Positions 51,910-60,609 of a stretch of DNA of 64,000 nt are shown here, piece by piece. This DNA is from JASLEW01 sp963732005 (GTDB taxonomy: Bacteria; Acidobacteriota; Thermoanaerobaculia; Multivoradales; UBA5704), in NCBI GenBank assembly GCA_963732005.1, contig CAVSXT010000004.1, forward strand, positions 2,351,414 through 2,415,413, written 5' to 3'. The notes below the pieces were generated by a model. That model saw only the letters and a list, made by a program, of their open reading frames with translations. It did no database searches and was not told the DNA's origin. Numbering within the stretch: position 1 is the first letter of the stretch; the number at the start of each line of letters is the position of its first letter. The position numbers and the translations under genes are program-made.

Positions 51910-52752
51910 TCATTGCGCCTCCCCTCCGCCATCCGCCCCGCTTGCCGCTCCGCCCCCCGCTTCGCCCTCCCCTCCGCCCGCCTCTCCCCCCGCCGCCCGC
52001 GCCCACCACCTCCCCCGCCCCACCCCCACCGGCGGCCGCCGCCGCGACGCCCCCCTAACCGTCACTACCAGCCCCTCCGCCAGCCGGTCTGCCGCGCTCG
52101 CCGCCTCGCCGGCGACCTCCGCCAGCGTCCAGCGTGAGGTGACGATCGTTGGGTGCTGCATCTCCCACCGCTGGCCGATCACGTCGTCGAGCGCCTCCCA
52201 GCCGCCACGAGGGTGGCCGAGCCCCACCTCGTCGATCACCAACACCTCGACCTCCACCAGCGGCGCCATCTCGGCCTCGTCCGCCGCGCGGTCGCGCCCG
52301 AAGACCAGGCCGGGAACCCGCGACGCCCTGACGAAGCGCGCCGACCGCCGGCCGGAGCGCCGCACGTGGTGGCGCCACAACAGCTCGGTGGCCAGAATGC
52401 TCTTGCCGACGCCGGTGCCGCCGGTCAGGAACAGCGACCACGGCTCGCCCTGCCAGCCGTCGATCCCGAGCCCCGCCCGCGGGTCGCGCGGCCAGCTCTC
52501 CGGCTCCTCGAAGGGCTCGCGGTACCGCGGCGGCACCCCCAGCGCGGCGAGCGTTCCGGCCCGGTCGGCGAGCGCCCTGGCGAGCCATCGCTCGGCGTCT
52601 CTCGCCGCCCGGTTGCCGCGCTCGCAGGCGGCGCAGAGCCGCTCGACCAGGCCGTGCTCCGGCCGCCCGCACTGCCGGCACCGCGGCTCCTCGACGACCA
52701 GGCCGAACGGCCGCCGGGCAAGCTCCTCGAGGCAGTCGGCCAGCGCTCTCAT
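51910..52752 (-). CDS. DnaC/IstB-like AAA+ ATPase (helicase loader)
   Basis: A 280-residue ATPase. An N-terminal four-Cys zinc finger (Cys25-x2-Cys28, Cys40-x2-Cys43) is followed by Walker A 'GGTGVGKS' (111-118) and Walker B 'VLVIDEVGLG' (Asp174, Glu175), then 'IVTSRWTLAEV' (sensor 1) and an Arg-rich region. The last 40 residues are Gly/Ala-rich. The start overlaps the stop of the replication-initiator-like gene by four bases (ATGA), indicating translational coupling. In lambda-type systems such proteins load DnaB at an origin recognised by the partner. Confidence 0.85.
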   Translation of the reverse strand: MRALADCLEELARRPFGLVVEEPRCRQCGRPEHGLVERLCAACERGNRAARDAERWLARALADRAGTLAALGVPPRYREPFEEPESWPRDPRAGLGIDGWQGEPWSLFLTGGTGVGKSILATELLWRHHVRRSGRRSARFVRASRVPGLVFGRDRAADEAEMAPLVEVEVLVIDEVGLGHPRGGWEALDDVIGQRWEMQHPTIVTSRWTLAEVAGEAASAADRLAEGLVVTVRGASRRRPPVGVGRGRWWARAAGGEAGGGEGEAGGGAASGADGGGEAQ

Positions 52753-53729
52753 CGGCCCTCCCAGGCGCCGCCCTCGCCGATCCGGGCGCCGTTTCTGCCG
52801 TTGCGGCCGGCTCGACCCGGCCCCGACGCCGGCGCCGCCGGCGGCGGCAGCGGCTGGTCCCGCCAGCCCAGCTCCCGCACGTAGCGCTCCGCCTTGCGCC
52901 AGTACCGCGGCTCGGGGTTGGCGGCCTGCTGCGCCGCCAGCGCGGCGAGCGTCTCGGGCAGCGGCGGCAGCTCGTCGCCGGCGGCCAGCCAGGCGCGCCG
53001 GGCCGGGGCGGCGCCCTCCTGCCGGGGGTAGGCGGCGAACCACACCCGGAACTCGCCGCCGAGGTCGCGCTCCCCCTCGCGCGGCTGTGTGCCACGCGCG
53101 GGCGCGATAGAAAACTCCTGCTTGCATAGGACGGGACGGGAAGGGGGGAGGGGTTCGGGGAGGGGGGCGTTACCGTAACGCTCCCCGGCGTTACGGTCGG
53201 CGTGACCGTCACGCGTTACGTAATGCGTTACGCCGGCCGTTACGTCACGCGTTACGTAACGCGCTTTACCCGTTAGGTCACGCGTTACGCCATCCCCGTC
53301 CGCCGCCCCCGCCGAGTGACCGTCAGGCGTCACCGCCGCGCCCCGCGGGTGCCGCTCGCGAAACCGCCGCTGCCGCTCCGCGTTCCGAGCCTTCTTCACA
53401 CGCTCTCCTTCCTCGTCCTGCAGCGCCTGCATGGGCTGCATCGGCTGCATCGGCTGGTAGTCGTGGTAGTCGTGGACGCGGAGGTGCTCGCCCTCGTCGA
53501 TCCACGACGGCCGCTCCTCGTGGTTGCAGCCGAGGCGCTGTGCCAGCTCCATCGCCCGCCGTGCCGTGAGCCCCGGCATCAGGTTCGGCACCGCCAGCTT
53601 CGGGATGCAGCCATTCGTCCGGTACCGGTTGCAGTACCCGAGCCCCGCCACGAACAGCGCCAGCGCCTCCGGCCCCGCCCGCACGAACTTCGGATGCTGC
53701 GCGATGCCATCGTCGAGCCGTACCCACAT
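52749..53729 (-). CDS. Phage/ICE replication initiator-like protein (DnaD/lambda O type)
   Basis: A 326-residue protein. The N-terminal 100 residues ('WVRLDDGIAQHPKFVRAGPE', 'AVPNLMPGLTARRAMELAQRL') look like the winged-helix domain of phage replication initiators. The middle holds 'PMQPMQPMQ', a basic stretch ('KKARNAERQRRFRERH') and a four-residue periodic segment ('RYVTRDVTAGVTHYVTRD') encoded by 12-bp iteron-like DNA repeats. The C-terminal part contains 'GGEFRVWFAAYPRQEGAAPA' as in DnaD-like replisome organisers. It is coupled to the helicase loader. The start at 53729 has only a weak ribosome binding site. Confidence 0.7.
   Translation of the reverse strand: MWVRLDDGIAQHPKFVRAGPEALALFVAGLGYCNRYRTNGCIPKLAVPNLMPGLTARRAMELAQRLGCNHEERPSWIDEGEHLRVHDYHDYQPMQPMQPMQALQDEEGERVKKARNAERQRRFRERHPRGAAVTPDGHSAGAADGDGVTRDLTGKARYVTRDVTAGVTHYVTRDGHADRNAGERYGNAPLPEPLPPSRPVLCKQEFSIAPARGTQPREGERDLGGEFRVWFAAYPRQEGAAPARRAWLAAGDELPPLPETLAALAAQQAANPEPRYWRKAERYVRELGWRDQPLPPPAAPASGPGRAGRNGRNGARIGEGGAWEGR
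53190..53289. repeat. 12-bp iteron-like array, candidate replication origin
   Basis: Exact CGTTACG copies at 53189, 53214, 53226, 53238, 53250 and 53283, and near copies (GTGACCG at 53202, CGTTAGG at 53271), mostly in 12-bp steps. An adjoining 13-bp palindrome CGTTAC-C-GTAACG lies at 53168-53180. The array is inside the initiator-like gene, as the lambda origin is inside gene O. Confidence 0.55.
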
Positions 53730-53750
53730 GGGTCGGTCAGCGCTCGGCGC

Positions 53751-54449
53751 TCAAACCGTCGGCAGCCGCGGATAGAACCGCAGGAACGCCACGTAATTCG
53801 CCGCATCCGCGGTCAGGCGGCCCAGCTCCCTGGCATCGCTCTCGCCAAGCCCGCCCGCCTCGAGCGCCGCGACCAGCGGCAGCAGCCCCGCCACCTGCTG
53901 CAGCAGGCCCCGCCACAGCTCGGCGGGCCGCACCGAGCGCCAGCTCTCCCGCCGCTCCACATGCTGCATCAGCCGCTTGAGCTGCTCGACGAGCAGGATG
54001 TGCATGTCGGTGACCGCCCGCATCGACGTCCTGGCGCCGAGCGGCGCCGAGCCCTTCGCGCCGCCGGTCACGCTCGCGGTCGCCGGCGCGGCCCGCTCCG
54101 CGCCCGCCGCGCCGTGACCCTGCGCTGCGCTCGCCGCCGCCTGGGCCGTCCCCTCGACCTCGAAGGCCAGGCTCACCACCTCCGCCAGGATGTTGGCGCA
54201 CGCGACCGCCAGCGTCACCACCCGCCGCCTCGCCGCCGCCTCGTCGGCGCTCGCGCCATCCGGCCGCGACAGCCCCACCAGGAGCGACCCGATCTCGCCG
54301 ACGCCTGCGAGCAGCTCCCGCCCCGCGGCGAAGGCATCCGCCTGGCCGCCCGCGCCGCCCGCCAGCGCCGCCAGCTGCGCCCCATACAGCCGCTCCACCG
54401 CCGCCCGCAGCCTCGCTCCCTGGCGGCCTTCCGCGATCGTCACCGTCAT
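53751..54449 (-). CDS. Hypothetical helical protein
   Basis: A 232-residue protein, mostly alpha-helical and Ala/Leu-rich, with a disordered Ala/Gly stretch around 105-135. GGAGG lies six bases before the ATG at 54449 (a GTG at 54452 is adjacent). The N-terminal half resembles a helical bundle ('RLRAAVERLYGAQLAALAGG') and the C-terminal half has 'DMHILLVEQLKRLMQHVERRE'. It ends 21 bases before the initiator-like gene. No family is recognised. Confidence 0.65.
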   Translation of the reverse strand: MTVTIAEGRQGARLRAAVERLYGAQLAALAGGAGGQADAFAAGRELLAGVGEIGSLLVGLSRPDGASADEAAARRRVVTLAVACANILAEVVSLAFEVEGTAQAAASAAQGHGAAGAERAAPATASVTGGAKGSAPLGARTSMRAVTDMHILLVEQLKRLMQHVERRESWRSVRPAELWRGLLQQVAGLLPLVAALEAGGLGESDARELGRLTADAANYVAFLRFYPRLPTV

Positions 54450-54488
54450 CACCGTCCTCCCTCCCCGTGTCCCTTGGCTCCCCTCGGT

Positions 54489-56087
54489 TCATGGATGCGT
54501 CAGGGCGAGCGGCGCCGACCTCGGCCCCTCGCCCGCGAAGCTCACCGCCGCCACCGCGATCCGCAGCGAATCGCCCGGCGGCGTGAAGTTGTCGACCACC
54601 AGCGGCTCGCTCGCCGGCAGCCCCGGCTCGAGCGCCGCGACCAGCTGGAACGGCCCGCCGTTCTTCGAGGCGTAGACGTCGTAGCCGTAGAGGTTCGGCG
54701 GCGGGTTCGCGATCGCCAGCTGGTAGGCCGGGTGCAGGCCGGCGATCGTCGGATCGACCGGCGACGAGCTCACGTAGCCGGCGAACGTCGCCGACACGCC
54801 CGCCGGCGCCGCCGGCAGCGCCGCGGGCGTCCCGGCCAGGATGACCATCGGCGCCGCCTGCGCCAGCGTCGAGACGGCCGATCCGGCGACCACCTGCACC
54901 GCCGGCGCCACGACCCCTACAGCGCTGGGATAGACGTGCGACTTGATCGGCGCCGGCGACCGGTCGGTGAACACGCCGCTCCCCGTCCAGTCGTAGCGGT
55001 ACTCGCTCGGCGAGCCGGCGAACGCCTGCGAGAAGAAGACCTCGGTGCCGGCCGCGAACTCGCAGAAGCCGAACGGGCAGAGCCGCGCCTGGAACTCGAC
55101 CGCCGCCGGCGGGCCGCCGGTCCCCGGGCCGGGGCTCGCGAAGTAGCCGGAGATATCGACCAGGAGATTCGCCGACCCGACCATGCTCGCCGCGGCGGCC
55201 AGCCGCGCCGTGCCGTCCGTCGACAGCGGCAGCACGCCGCCGTTGGCCCGCGTCGCGCCGGCGCCAAAGTTGACCCACGACACCGTCGCGTGCGCGTAGT
55301 CCGCCGGATAGACCGCCACGTACCCGCCGGCGGTCGGCCCGACCACGGTGACGTTGGCCGCCACCGCCCGCGCCCCGATCGGCACGCCGCAGACACCGCC
55401 GATCGCGATCGCCAGCGGCGGCCCCGGCCCGACCAGCGGCTGGTGGGAGAGCCGCGTGTCCAGCGCCCGGCAGGGCGGCACCGTGAAGAACCGCGTGGCG
55501 CTCGCCGGCACCACCGTGAAATCCGCGCTCTCGCCGGCGGTGCCAAAGCCGTTGGTCACGCTCACGCTGGCCGTGTAGGTCCCCGCCGGCGCGCCCGCCG
55601 TGGGCCAGCTCGCGCCGGCGCCGAAGAGCGTCCCGACGACCACCCCGCCGCGCAGCACCTGCCAGCTGTAGGCCAGCGGCGGCGCGCCGCTCGCCGTGGC
55701 GTCGAGCAGCACGCTCTGCCCCTGCTCGAGCCGCGCCGGCGTCGCCGAGAACGAGCTCACCGCCGGGCGCGGGTCGAGCACCGTCACCGTCTTGGTGATC
55801 GACGAGCACCCGGCCGCGTTGCAGGCCGTGAGCGTCACGGTCTGCGGGCCGGGCGTGGTGAACACGACGGTCGGGTTCTGCTCGCTCGAGCCGCCCGCCG
55901 GCCCCGCCGCCGCGGCACCGGGGCTCGACCCCGGCGCCGCAGTTCCCGTACTCGGCTCCGCCGCCGCGGCGCCCGGGCTCGACCCGGCCATGGGACCGGA
56001 CCCAACCCGGAGGACGCCGAGGACGCCGAGGACACCGACCGCCGCCGCCAGGCCGGTCGCCAGGCGCACCGGACGCAGCATGCGCAT
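54489..56087 (-). CDS. Secreted surface protein with PKD-like and 'PPCR-DTR' domains
   Basis: A 532-residue exported protein. GGAG lies eight bases before the ATG, inside the end of the preceding gene. After a signal peptide and an Ala/Pro/Gly linker comes a PKD/Ig-like beta domain ('PAVSSFSATPARLEQGQSVLL', 'GTYTASVSVTNGFGTAGES'), then the module 'FFTVPPCRALDTRLS ... LLVDISGYF' also seen at the end of the SBBP protein at 33.4 kb, and a C-terminal fibronectin-like part ('YDVYASKNGGPFQLVAALEP'). Probably cell-surface or extracellular. Cotranscribed with the DUF11 protein upstream. Confidence 0.8.
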   Translation of the reverse strand: MRMLRPVRLATGLAAAVGVLGVLGVLRVGSGPMAGSSPGAAAAEPSTGTAAPGSSPGAAAAGPAGGSSEQNPTVVFTTPGPQTVTLTACNAAGCSSITKTVTVLDPRPAVSSFSATPARLEQGQSVLLDATASGAPPLAYSWQVLRGGVVVGTLFGAGASWPTAGAPAGTYTASVSVTNGFGTAGESADFTVVPASATRFFTVPPCRALDTRLSHQPLVGPGPPLAIAIGGVCGVPIGARAVAANVTVVGPTAGGYVAVYPADYAHATVSWVNFGAGATRANGGVLPLSTDGTARLAAAASMVGSANLLVDISGYFASPGPGTGGPPAAVEFQARLCPFGFCEFAAGTEVFFSQAFAGSPSEYRYDWTGSGVFTDRSPAPIKSHVYPSAVGVVAPAVQVVAGSAVSTLAQAAPMVILAGTPAALPAAPAGVSATFAGYVSSSPVDPTIAGLHPAYQLAIANPPPNLYGYDVYASKNGGPFQLVAALEPGLPASEPLVVDNFTPPGDSLRIAVAAVSFAGEGPRSAPLALTHP

Positions 56088-56090
56088 GGC

Positions 56091-58883
56091 CTACTCCGCC
56101 TCACCCGCTGCGACCGGCGCGCCCCCGCTCGTGGCCCCCACCGCGCCCGCCGCACTCCCCGCCCGTCGCCGCATGAAGACCGCCGCCACCCCGCCCAGCA
56201 GCACCATCATCGTGCCCAGCCCCCACGGCCCCAGCGTCGGGATCGCCTGCGGCGGCGGCGCCCCTCCCGCCGCGACCGGCGTCTCGGTCGGCCCCGGCGT
56301 CGAAGGCGCCGGCGGCGGCCCGCTCTCGTCGGGCGGGATGTCGCCGCCGGTCGTCGTTACCTGCGCCGCCACCGCCGCCAGCGCCGGCGGCAGGTGCGCC
56401 GCAACCGTCACGTCCCACTCGACCGTCGCCGTGCCGCCCACCGCCAGGTCGCCGAGCGCCACCGCCACCGTCGTGTCGATCATGCCGTTGCCGGCGGTCA
56501 CCGTCCCCTGGGTCGTGGTCACCGAGCCGGCGACCAGCGCGGTGTTCGGGTCGAGCGACGCCGTCGCCACCAGCGCCGTCACCGTCGCCCCTGCCCCATT
56601 CGGCACCGTCAGCGTGTAATGGATGCGGTCGCCGGACAGCGCCGGCGCGGCGTGCCCCACGACCGCCGCCGCCAGCGTCGTGTCGATCGCCAGCGCCGCC
56701 GGCGTCGCGACGCTGCCGCAGGCTTGCAGCGCCCCGACCTGCGCCGGCCTCTCGCCCCGGCGCAGCGCCCGGCGCAGCTCTCTCGCCGCGCCCTCGCGCA
56801 GCGCCGAGACCCCGGTCACGCAAGCCGCGTTCGCGATCACCGCCGCCGCCGGCAGCGCCGGCGCCGCCTGCACCGCGAACACGATCGTCTGGCTCGTGCC
56901 CGCCACCACGCCGCTCAGCTCGAGCGTGCAGCTCGACCCGGCCACGGAGCCCGTGCACGACCACCGCCCGTCGCTCGCGGCGGCATCGAAGCTCGACAGC
57001 GGCGGCACCGTCTCGCTCACCACCGCCGCTCCCAGGTCCTGGTTGCCACTGTTCGACACCGTCAGCTGGAAAGCCAGCACCGCGTTGGGGACCACCGCGC
57101 CGCCGCCGTAACTCTTCGCCAGGTGCAGGCTCGCCTGTCCGGTCGTCGGCGTGCTGGTCGAGGCGCAGGCGGCCGCCAGCCCCGGCGCCGCCGCGCACGC
57201 CTGGTTGCCGATCACGCCGGCGCCGGCCGGCAGCGGCGACTGGACCGCCACCACGAACGTCAGCACCGCCGACGCTCCGGCCGGCAGCGACGGGATTGCC
57301 GCCGTGCAGCTCGAGCCCGCCGCCGTGCCGGCGCAGCTCCACGCCGGCGAGCTGCCGGTGACAACGAAGCTCGTCAGGTCCGGCACCGCCTCGCTCACCG
57401 TCACCCCCGCGGTGCCCTCATTGCCGGTGTTCTGGACGGTGATCGAATAGATCAGGTTCGTCCCCGGCGCGCCCGAGCCCGCGACCGTCTTGCCGACTGC
57501 AAGCAGCGCCGCGCCCGTCGTCGGGATGGTCACCGTGCTGCAGGCCGGCGGTGGTCCGCCGGGGCCTCCGGGTCCGCCGGGACCTCCTGCCCCGGCCGCG
57601 CTCGCGCACGCCGTGTTGGTGACGCTCACGACCCCGGCCGGCAGCGGGTTCGCCACCACCACCGAGAACGGTGCCACCGCCGCACTGCCGCCGGCCGGGA
57701 CGTTGGCGATGCCCAGCGAACAGCTCGCCCCCGCACCGCTTCCCGAGCACGACCACCCGCCACCGGGCACCCAGCTGGTGTTGGCCGGCACCGTCTCGGC
57801 AATCGTCACCGGTCCGGAGTCCTGCGTCCCGCTGTTGGCGACGCTCAGGTTGTAGGTGACGGTGGCGCCGGGTGCGCCCATGCCGCTGCCCAGGCTCTTG
57901 ACCAGCGTGAGCACCGCCTGGCCGGAGGTCGGCGCCGCCACGCTGCCGCAGCCGACGACCGTCGCCGGCCCCGACCGCGCGCAGGCGGTGTTGCTGATCG
58001 TCGCCACCCCCGCCGGCAGCGCCGGCAGCAGGTCCACCGCGAAGAACCGCGTCACCGTGCCGTTGGGATCGAGATTGCCCGCCGGCAGCCGGCAGAGCGA
58101 GCCCGCCGCGCTCGACGAGCACACCCACCCGGGCGACGACGCGGCGGCATCGAACACCGTGTCGAGCGGCACCACGTCGGTCAGCTGCAGCCCGCCGAGC
58201 CCCAGGCCGCTCAGGTCGGTGGCGGCGATCGTGAACAGCATCGTCGAGCCGGGGACGCCGGTTCCCGCCGCCGTCTTGGTGACCGTGACGCTCGGCGCCG
58301 CGCCGCCCGCCGGGCAGGTCGTGCCGATGTTGCCGCTCGCGAAAAACTGCGGCGCCTCGTTCAGGCCGTCGCTCGTCGTGCCGCGCAGCACCGCGGTGAA
58401 GCTCGCCTGCGAGCCGCTGAAGGTTGCCCGGTAGAGGACCGCCACGACGTTGCTCTGCTGCCCCGAACCGGGGTTGCCCTGCTGGGGCGGACCGCACGAG
58501 AAGTTGACCGTCGCCGCGGCGTCGCCCGGCTGGTTGCCGCCGGCGATCGCCGCCACGCAACCGGTGCTGAAGACCGGATCGATCTCGACCGAGCCCGGGA
58601 TGAACGCCAGCCCCGCCGTGCCGGCGGCCGGCGCCACCAGCTGGCCGCTGATGCTGCCGGTCGCGGTATCGCTCGACGGATCGACGTAGATCGCCCGGAT
58701 GGTCACCGGCTCCCCGCAGTCGATCACGCCGTTGCCGTTGACGTCCTGGAAACCCACCAGACTCTCGCCGAACCCTCGCCCGACGATGACCTGCGCCCCG
58801 GCCGGCGCCGCCGCCATGCCGCCCAGCAGCGCCAGCCCCACACTCCCCAACCGCAGCCACCGCTTCCGACTTGGACAATCCAT
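56091..58883 (-). CDS. Large secreted DUF11-repeat protein with IPTL-CTERM-like tail
   Basis: A 930-residue surface protein. The start at 58883 has GGGAG seven bases upstream and a signal peptide ending 'APAGAQ'. Four DUF11-type repeats of 110-120 residues are visible, each opening with '(V/L)..(T/V)K...G.G.PG....(F/Y).(I/L)(T/S)..N.G', with a fifth more distant unit after 'PAALAIDTTLAA'. The C-terminus 'IPTLGPWGLGTMMVLLGG' followed by 'MRRR' is an IPTL-CTERM sorting signal: motif, hydrophobic helix, Arg cluster. Placed between trbI and the replication genes, it may act as an element-encoded adhesin or mating-pair factor; that is inference. Confidence 0.85.
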   Translation of the reverse strand: MDCPSRKRWLRLGSVGLALLGGMAAAPAGAQVIVGRGFGESLVGFQDVNGNGVIDCGEPVTIRAIYVDPSSDTATGSISGQLVAPAAGTAGLAFIPGSVEIDPVFSTGCVAAIAGGNQPGDAAATVNFSCGPPQQGNPGSGQQSNVVAVLYRATFSGSQASFTAVLRGTTSDGLNEAPQFFASGNIGTTCPAGGAAPSVTVTKTAAGTGVPGSTMLFTIAATDLSGLGLGGLQLTDVVPLDTVFDAAASSPGWVCSSSAAGSLCRLPAGNLDPNGTVTRFFAVDLLPALPAGVATISNTACARSGPATVVGCGSVAAPTSGQAVLTLVKSLGSGMGAPGATVTYNLSVANSGTQDSGPVTIAETVPANTSWVPGGGWSCSGSGAGASCSLGIANVPAGGSAAVAPFSVVVANPLPAGVVSVTNTACASAAGAGGPGGPGGPGGPPPACSTVTIPTTGAALLAVGKTVAGSGAPGTNLIYSITVQNTGNEGTAGVTVSEAVPDLTSFVVTGSSPAWSCAGTAAGSSCTAAIPSLPAGASAVLTFVVAVQSPLPAGAGVIGNQACAAAPGLAAACASTSTPTTGQASLHLAKSYGGGAVVPNAVLAFQLTVSNSGNQDLGAAVVSETVPPLSSFDAAASDGRWSCTGSVAGSSCTLELSGVVAGTSQTIVFAVQAAPALPAAAVIANAACVTGVSALREGAARELRRALRRGERPAQVGALQACGSVATPAALAIDTTLAAAVVGHAAPALSGDRIHYTLTVPNGAGATVTALVATASLDPNTALVAGSVTTTQGTVTAGNGMIDTTVAVALGDLAVGGTATVEWDVTVAAHLPPALAAVAAQVTTTGGDIPPDESGPPPAPSTPGPTETPVAAGGAPPPQAIPTLGPWGLGTMMVLLGGVAAVFMRRRAGSAAGAVGATSGGAPVAAGEAE

Positions 58884-59118
58884 ACCTGGCTCCCTTCGTT
58901 GATGACCACAAGCACCCATGGTCTCGTTTAGGACACACCGCTGGCATGGCGGGACCGCAGCCCCGTCTCTGCCTCGACTCCCTCGCCCCTCCGCGACTGC
59001 CGCGGCCCGCCGCGGCCCTTCCGGTCCTCCTTGGTCCTGCCGGCCCGCCGAGGGGCCTTCCAGTCCGCCACCGCCCTGGCGACCCTCCTGGCTCTCCCCG
59101 GCTCTCCCGGCCCCGGCC

Positions 59119-60606
59119 CTACTCCTGCCCGGCCTCCGCGAAGCGCACATCGCCTCGCAGGAACACGTAGAACCGCGTGCCGGCCGCGATGCGGATCGTC
59201 GGCGGCACCTGCAGCTGGCGCCGCAGCATCTCGATCGCCACGCTCGACAGCTCCTGGCCCACCGCCGCCGCCGCCACCTGCCGCGTCGAGGCCGCCGCGC
59301 CGAACGCCGCCGACTCCTGCGGCTGCGACAGCTGCGCGCCGGCGCTGACGATCGACAGCAGCACCGCGCTGCCGAACACCCGCGCCAGGTGGTTATCGAC
59401 CGACCCCGCGAGCCCGGCTTCTCCCGACCGGGTGAGCGCCGGCAGCCCCGCAAAGCTCAGGCCGCTGCCGTCGGGGAAGATGACGCGGCTCCAGGCGACC
59501 AGCAGCCGGCTCTCGCCGAGCGCCACCTGGCTGTCATAGGTCCCGATCAGCCGCGACCCGCGCGGGATCACCACCTGGCGCTGCTCGCGGTCGAAGACGT
59601 CCTGCGTCACCTGGGCGACCAGCGGCCCGGCGATGTCCGAGTCCACAGCCGTCACCAGCGCCGCCGGCAGCACCGTCCCGGCCGAGAGCACCAGGCTCCC
59701 GCCGGCCGCCGCCGGGTCGCGCCGCGCCCGCAGCTCCGCCGGCGCCAGGCTGTCCGCGCCGCGCAGGAAGCCCTCATGGCCCCTGCCCGGCGCCGCCCCG
59801 CCAGTGGCCCCCGGCACCCCTGGCGCCCCTGGCGCCGGCGCCGGGCCGCCGCCGTCCGGCAACCCGCCACTTGCCGCCCCACCCGGCACCCACGCCGCCG
59901 GCACCGCCTGCATCCCCGCCATCCCCTGCACGCCGGCCATCCCCGCACCCGCCGCCGCCACCCCCGCCGCCGCCTGCCGCACCGCACTCCCCCCAGCGTC
60001 CTCCCAGCCGCCCTCGCCGCCCCTGGCCCCGGCGCCGCCGCGGCCCGGCGTCACCGGCGCCTCCAGCGCCCGCCGGTAGGCTTCCTCGCGCGAGCTCGGC
60101 GGCCCCGCCCGTCCCCGCTCCCCTGCCGGACCTCCCGGCGGCTCCCCGCGGGACCCGGCGCGCGGCTCGAGCCCCGCCTCCGCGGCGGCCGCGGCCGCCG
60201 CCCGGTCGAGCGCCGCCTGTTCCGCCGCGTCCTGGCCACCCGCATCCCGACCACCCGCGTTCTGCCCGCCCGCGCCCTCGCCGGCCCCGTCCACGCCGGC
60301 GCCGCCGGCGGCGCCCGGCGCGCCGGCCCTGCGCATCGCCTCGCGCCAGTACTCCGGCGCCGCGGCCGGCACCCCCCTCGGTGGCGGCGGCCCTCCCCGC
60401 GGCAGCCGCTCGAGAAAGCCCGGCATTGCCACCCCACCGTTCGCCGGGTCCGCAGCCTCGGCCGCCGCCTTCGGCTTCTTCGCCGGCGCCAGCGTCAGCA
60501 ACACCGCGGCGACCGCCACGCCGAGCAGCGCCAGCACCGCGATCAGCGCCAGCCGGTTGAGCCGTTGCGGCCGCGGCGGCTCCGGCACCTTCAGTGCTTC
60601 GCTCAT
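59119..60606 (-). CDS. trbI: Conjugative transfer protein TrbI/VirB10 family
   Basis: A 495-residue inner-to-outer membrane channel protein. A cytoplasmic N-terminus and one membrane helix ('LALIAVLALLGVAVAAVLLTL') are followed by an exceptionally long Ala/Gly/Pro-rich periplasmic linker (to about residue 290). The conserved VirB10/TrbI barrel domain begins with 'LSAGTVLPAALVTAVDSDIA' and contains 'VIPRGSRLIGTYDSQVALGE', 'RVIFPDGSGLSFAGLP' and 'TIRIAAGTRFYVFLRGDV'. It directly follows trbG with a three-base gap, the usual order in Trb systems. Confidence 0.93.
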   Translation of the reverse strand: MSEALKVPEPPRPQRLNRLALIAVLALLGVAVAAVLLTLAPAKKPKAAAEAADPANGGVAMPGFLERLPRGGPPPPRGVPAAAPEYWREAMRRAGAPGAAGGAGVDGAGEGAGGQNAGGRDAGGQDAAEQAALDRAAAAAAAEAGLEPRAGSRGEPPGGPAGERGRAGPPSSREEAYRRALEAPVTPGRGGAGARGGEGGWEDAGGSAVRQAAAGVAAAGAGMAGVQGMAGMQAVPAAWVPGGAASGGLPDGGGPAPAPGAPGVPGATGGAAPGRGHEGFLRGADSLAPAELRARRDPAAAGGSLVLSAGTVLPAALVTAVDSDIAGPLVAQVTQDVFDREQRQVVIPRGSRLIGTYDSQVALGESRLLVAWSRVIFPDGSGLSFAGLPALTRSGEAGLAGSVDNHLARVFGSAVLLSIVSAGAQLSQPQESAAFGAAASTRQVAAAAVGQELSSVAIEMLRRQLQVPPTIRIAAGTRFYVFLRGDVRFAEAGQE

Positions 60607-60609
60607 GGT

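Noticed and set aside
53168..53289. CRISPR array
   Set aside because: Repeat units are only about 7-12 bp without unique spacers and lie inside a coding sequence; iteron-like instead.
53316..58931. A 1871-codon plus-strand open frame across the element's surface-protein genes
   Set aside because: It is extremely Arg/His-rich with no domains and lies antisense to genes with signal peptides, repeats and ribosome binding sites. High GC removes stops in the opposite frame.
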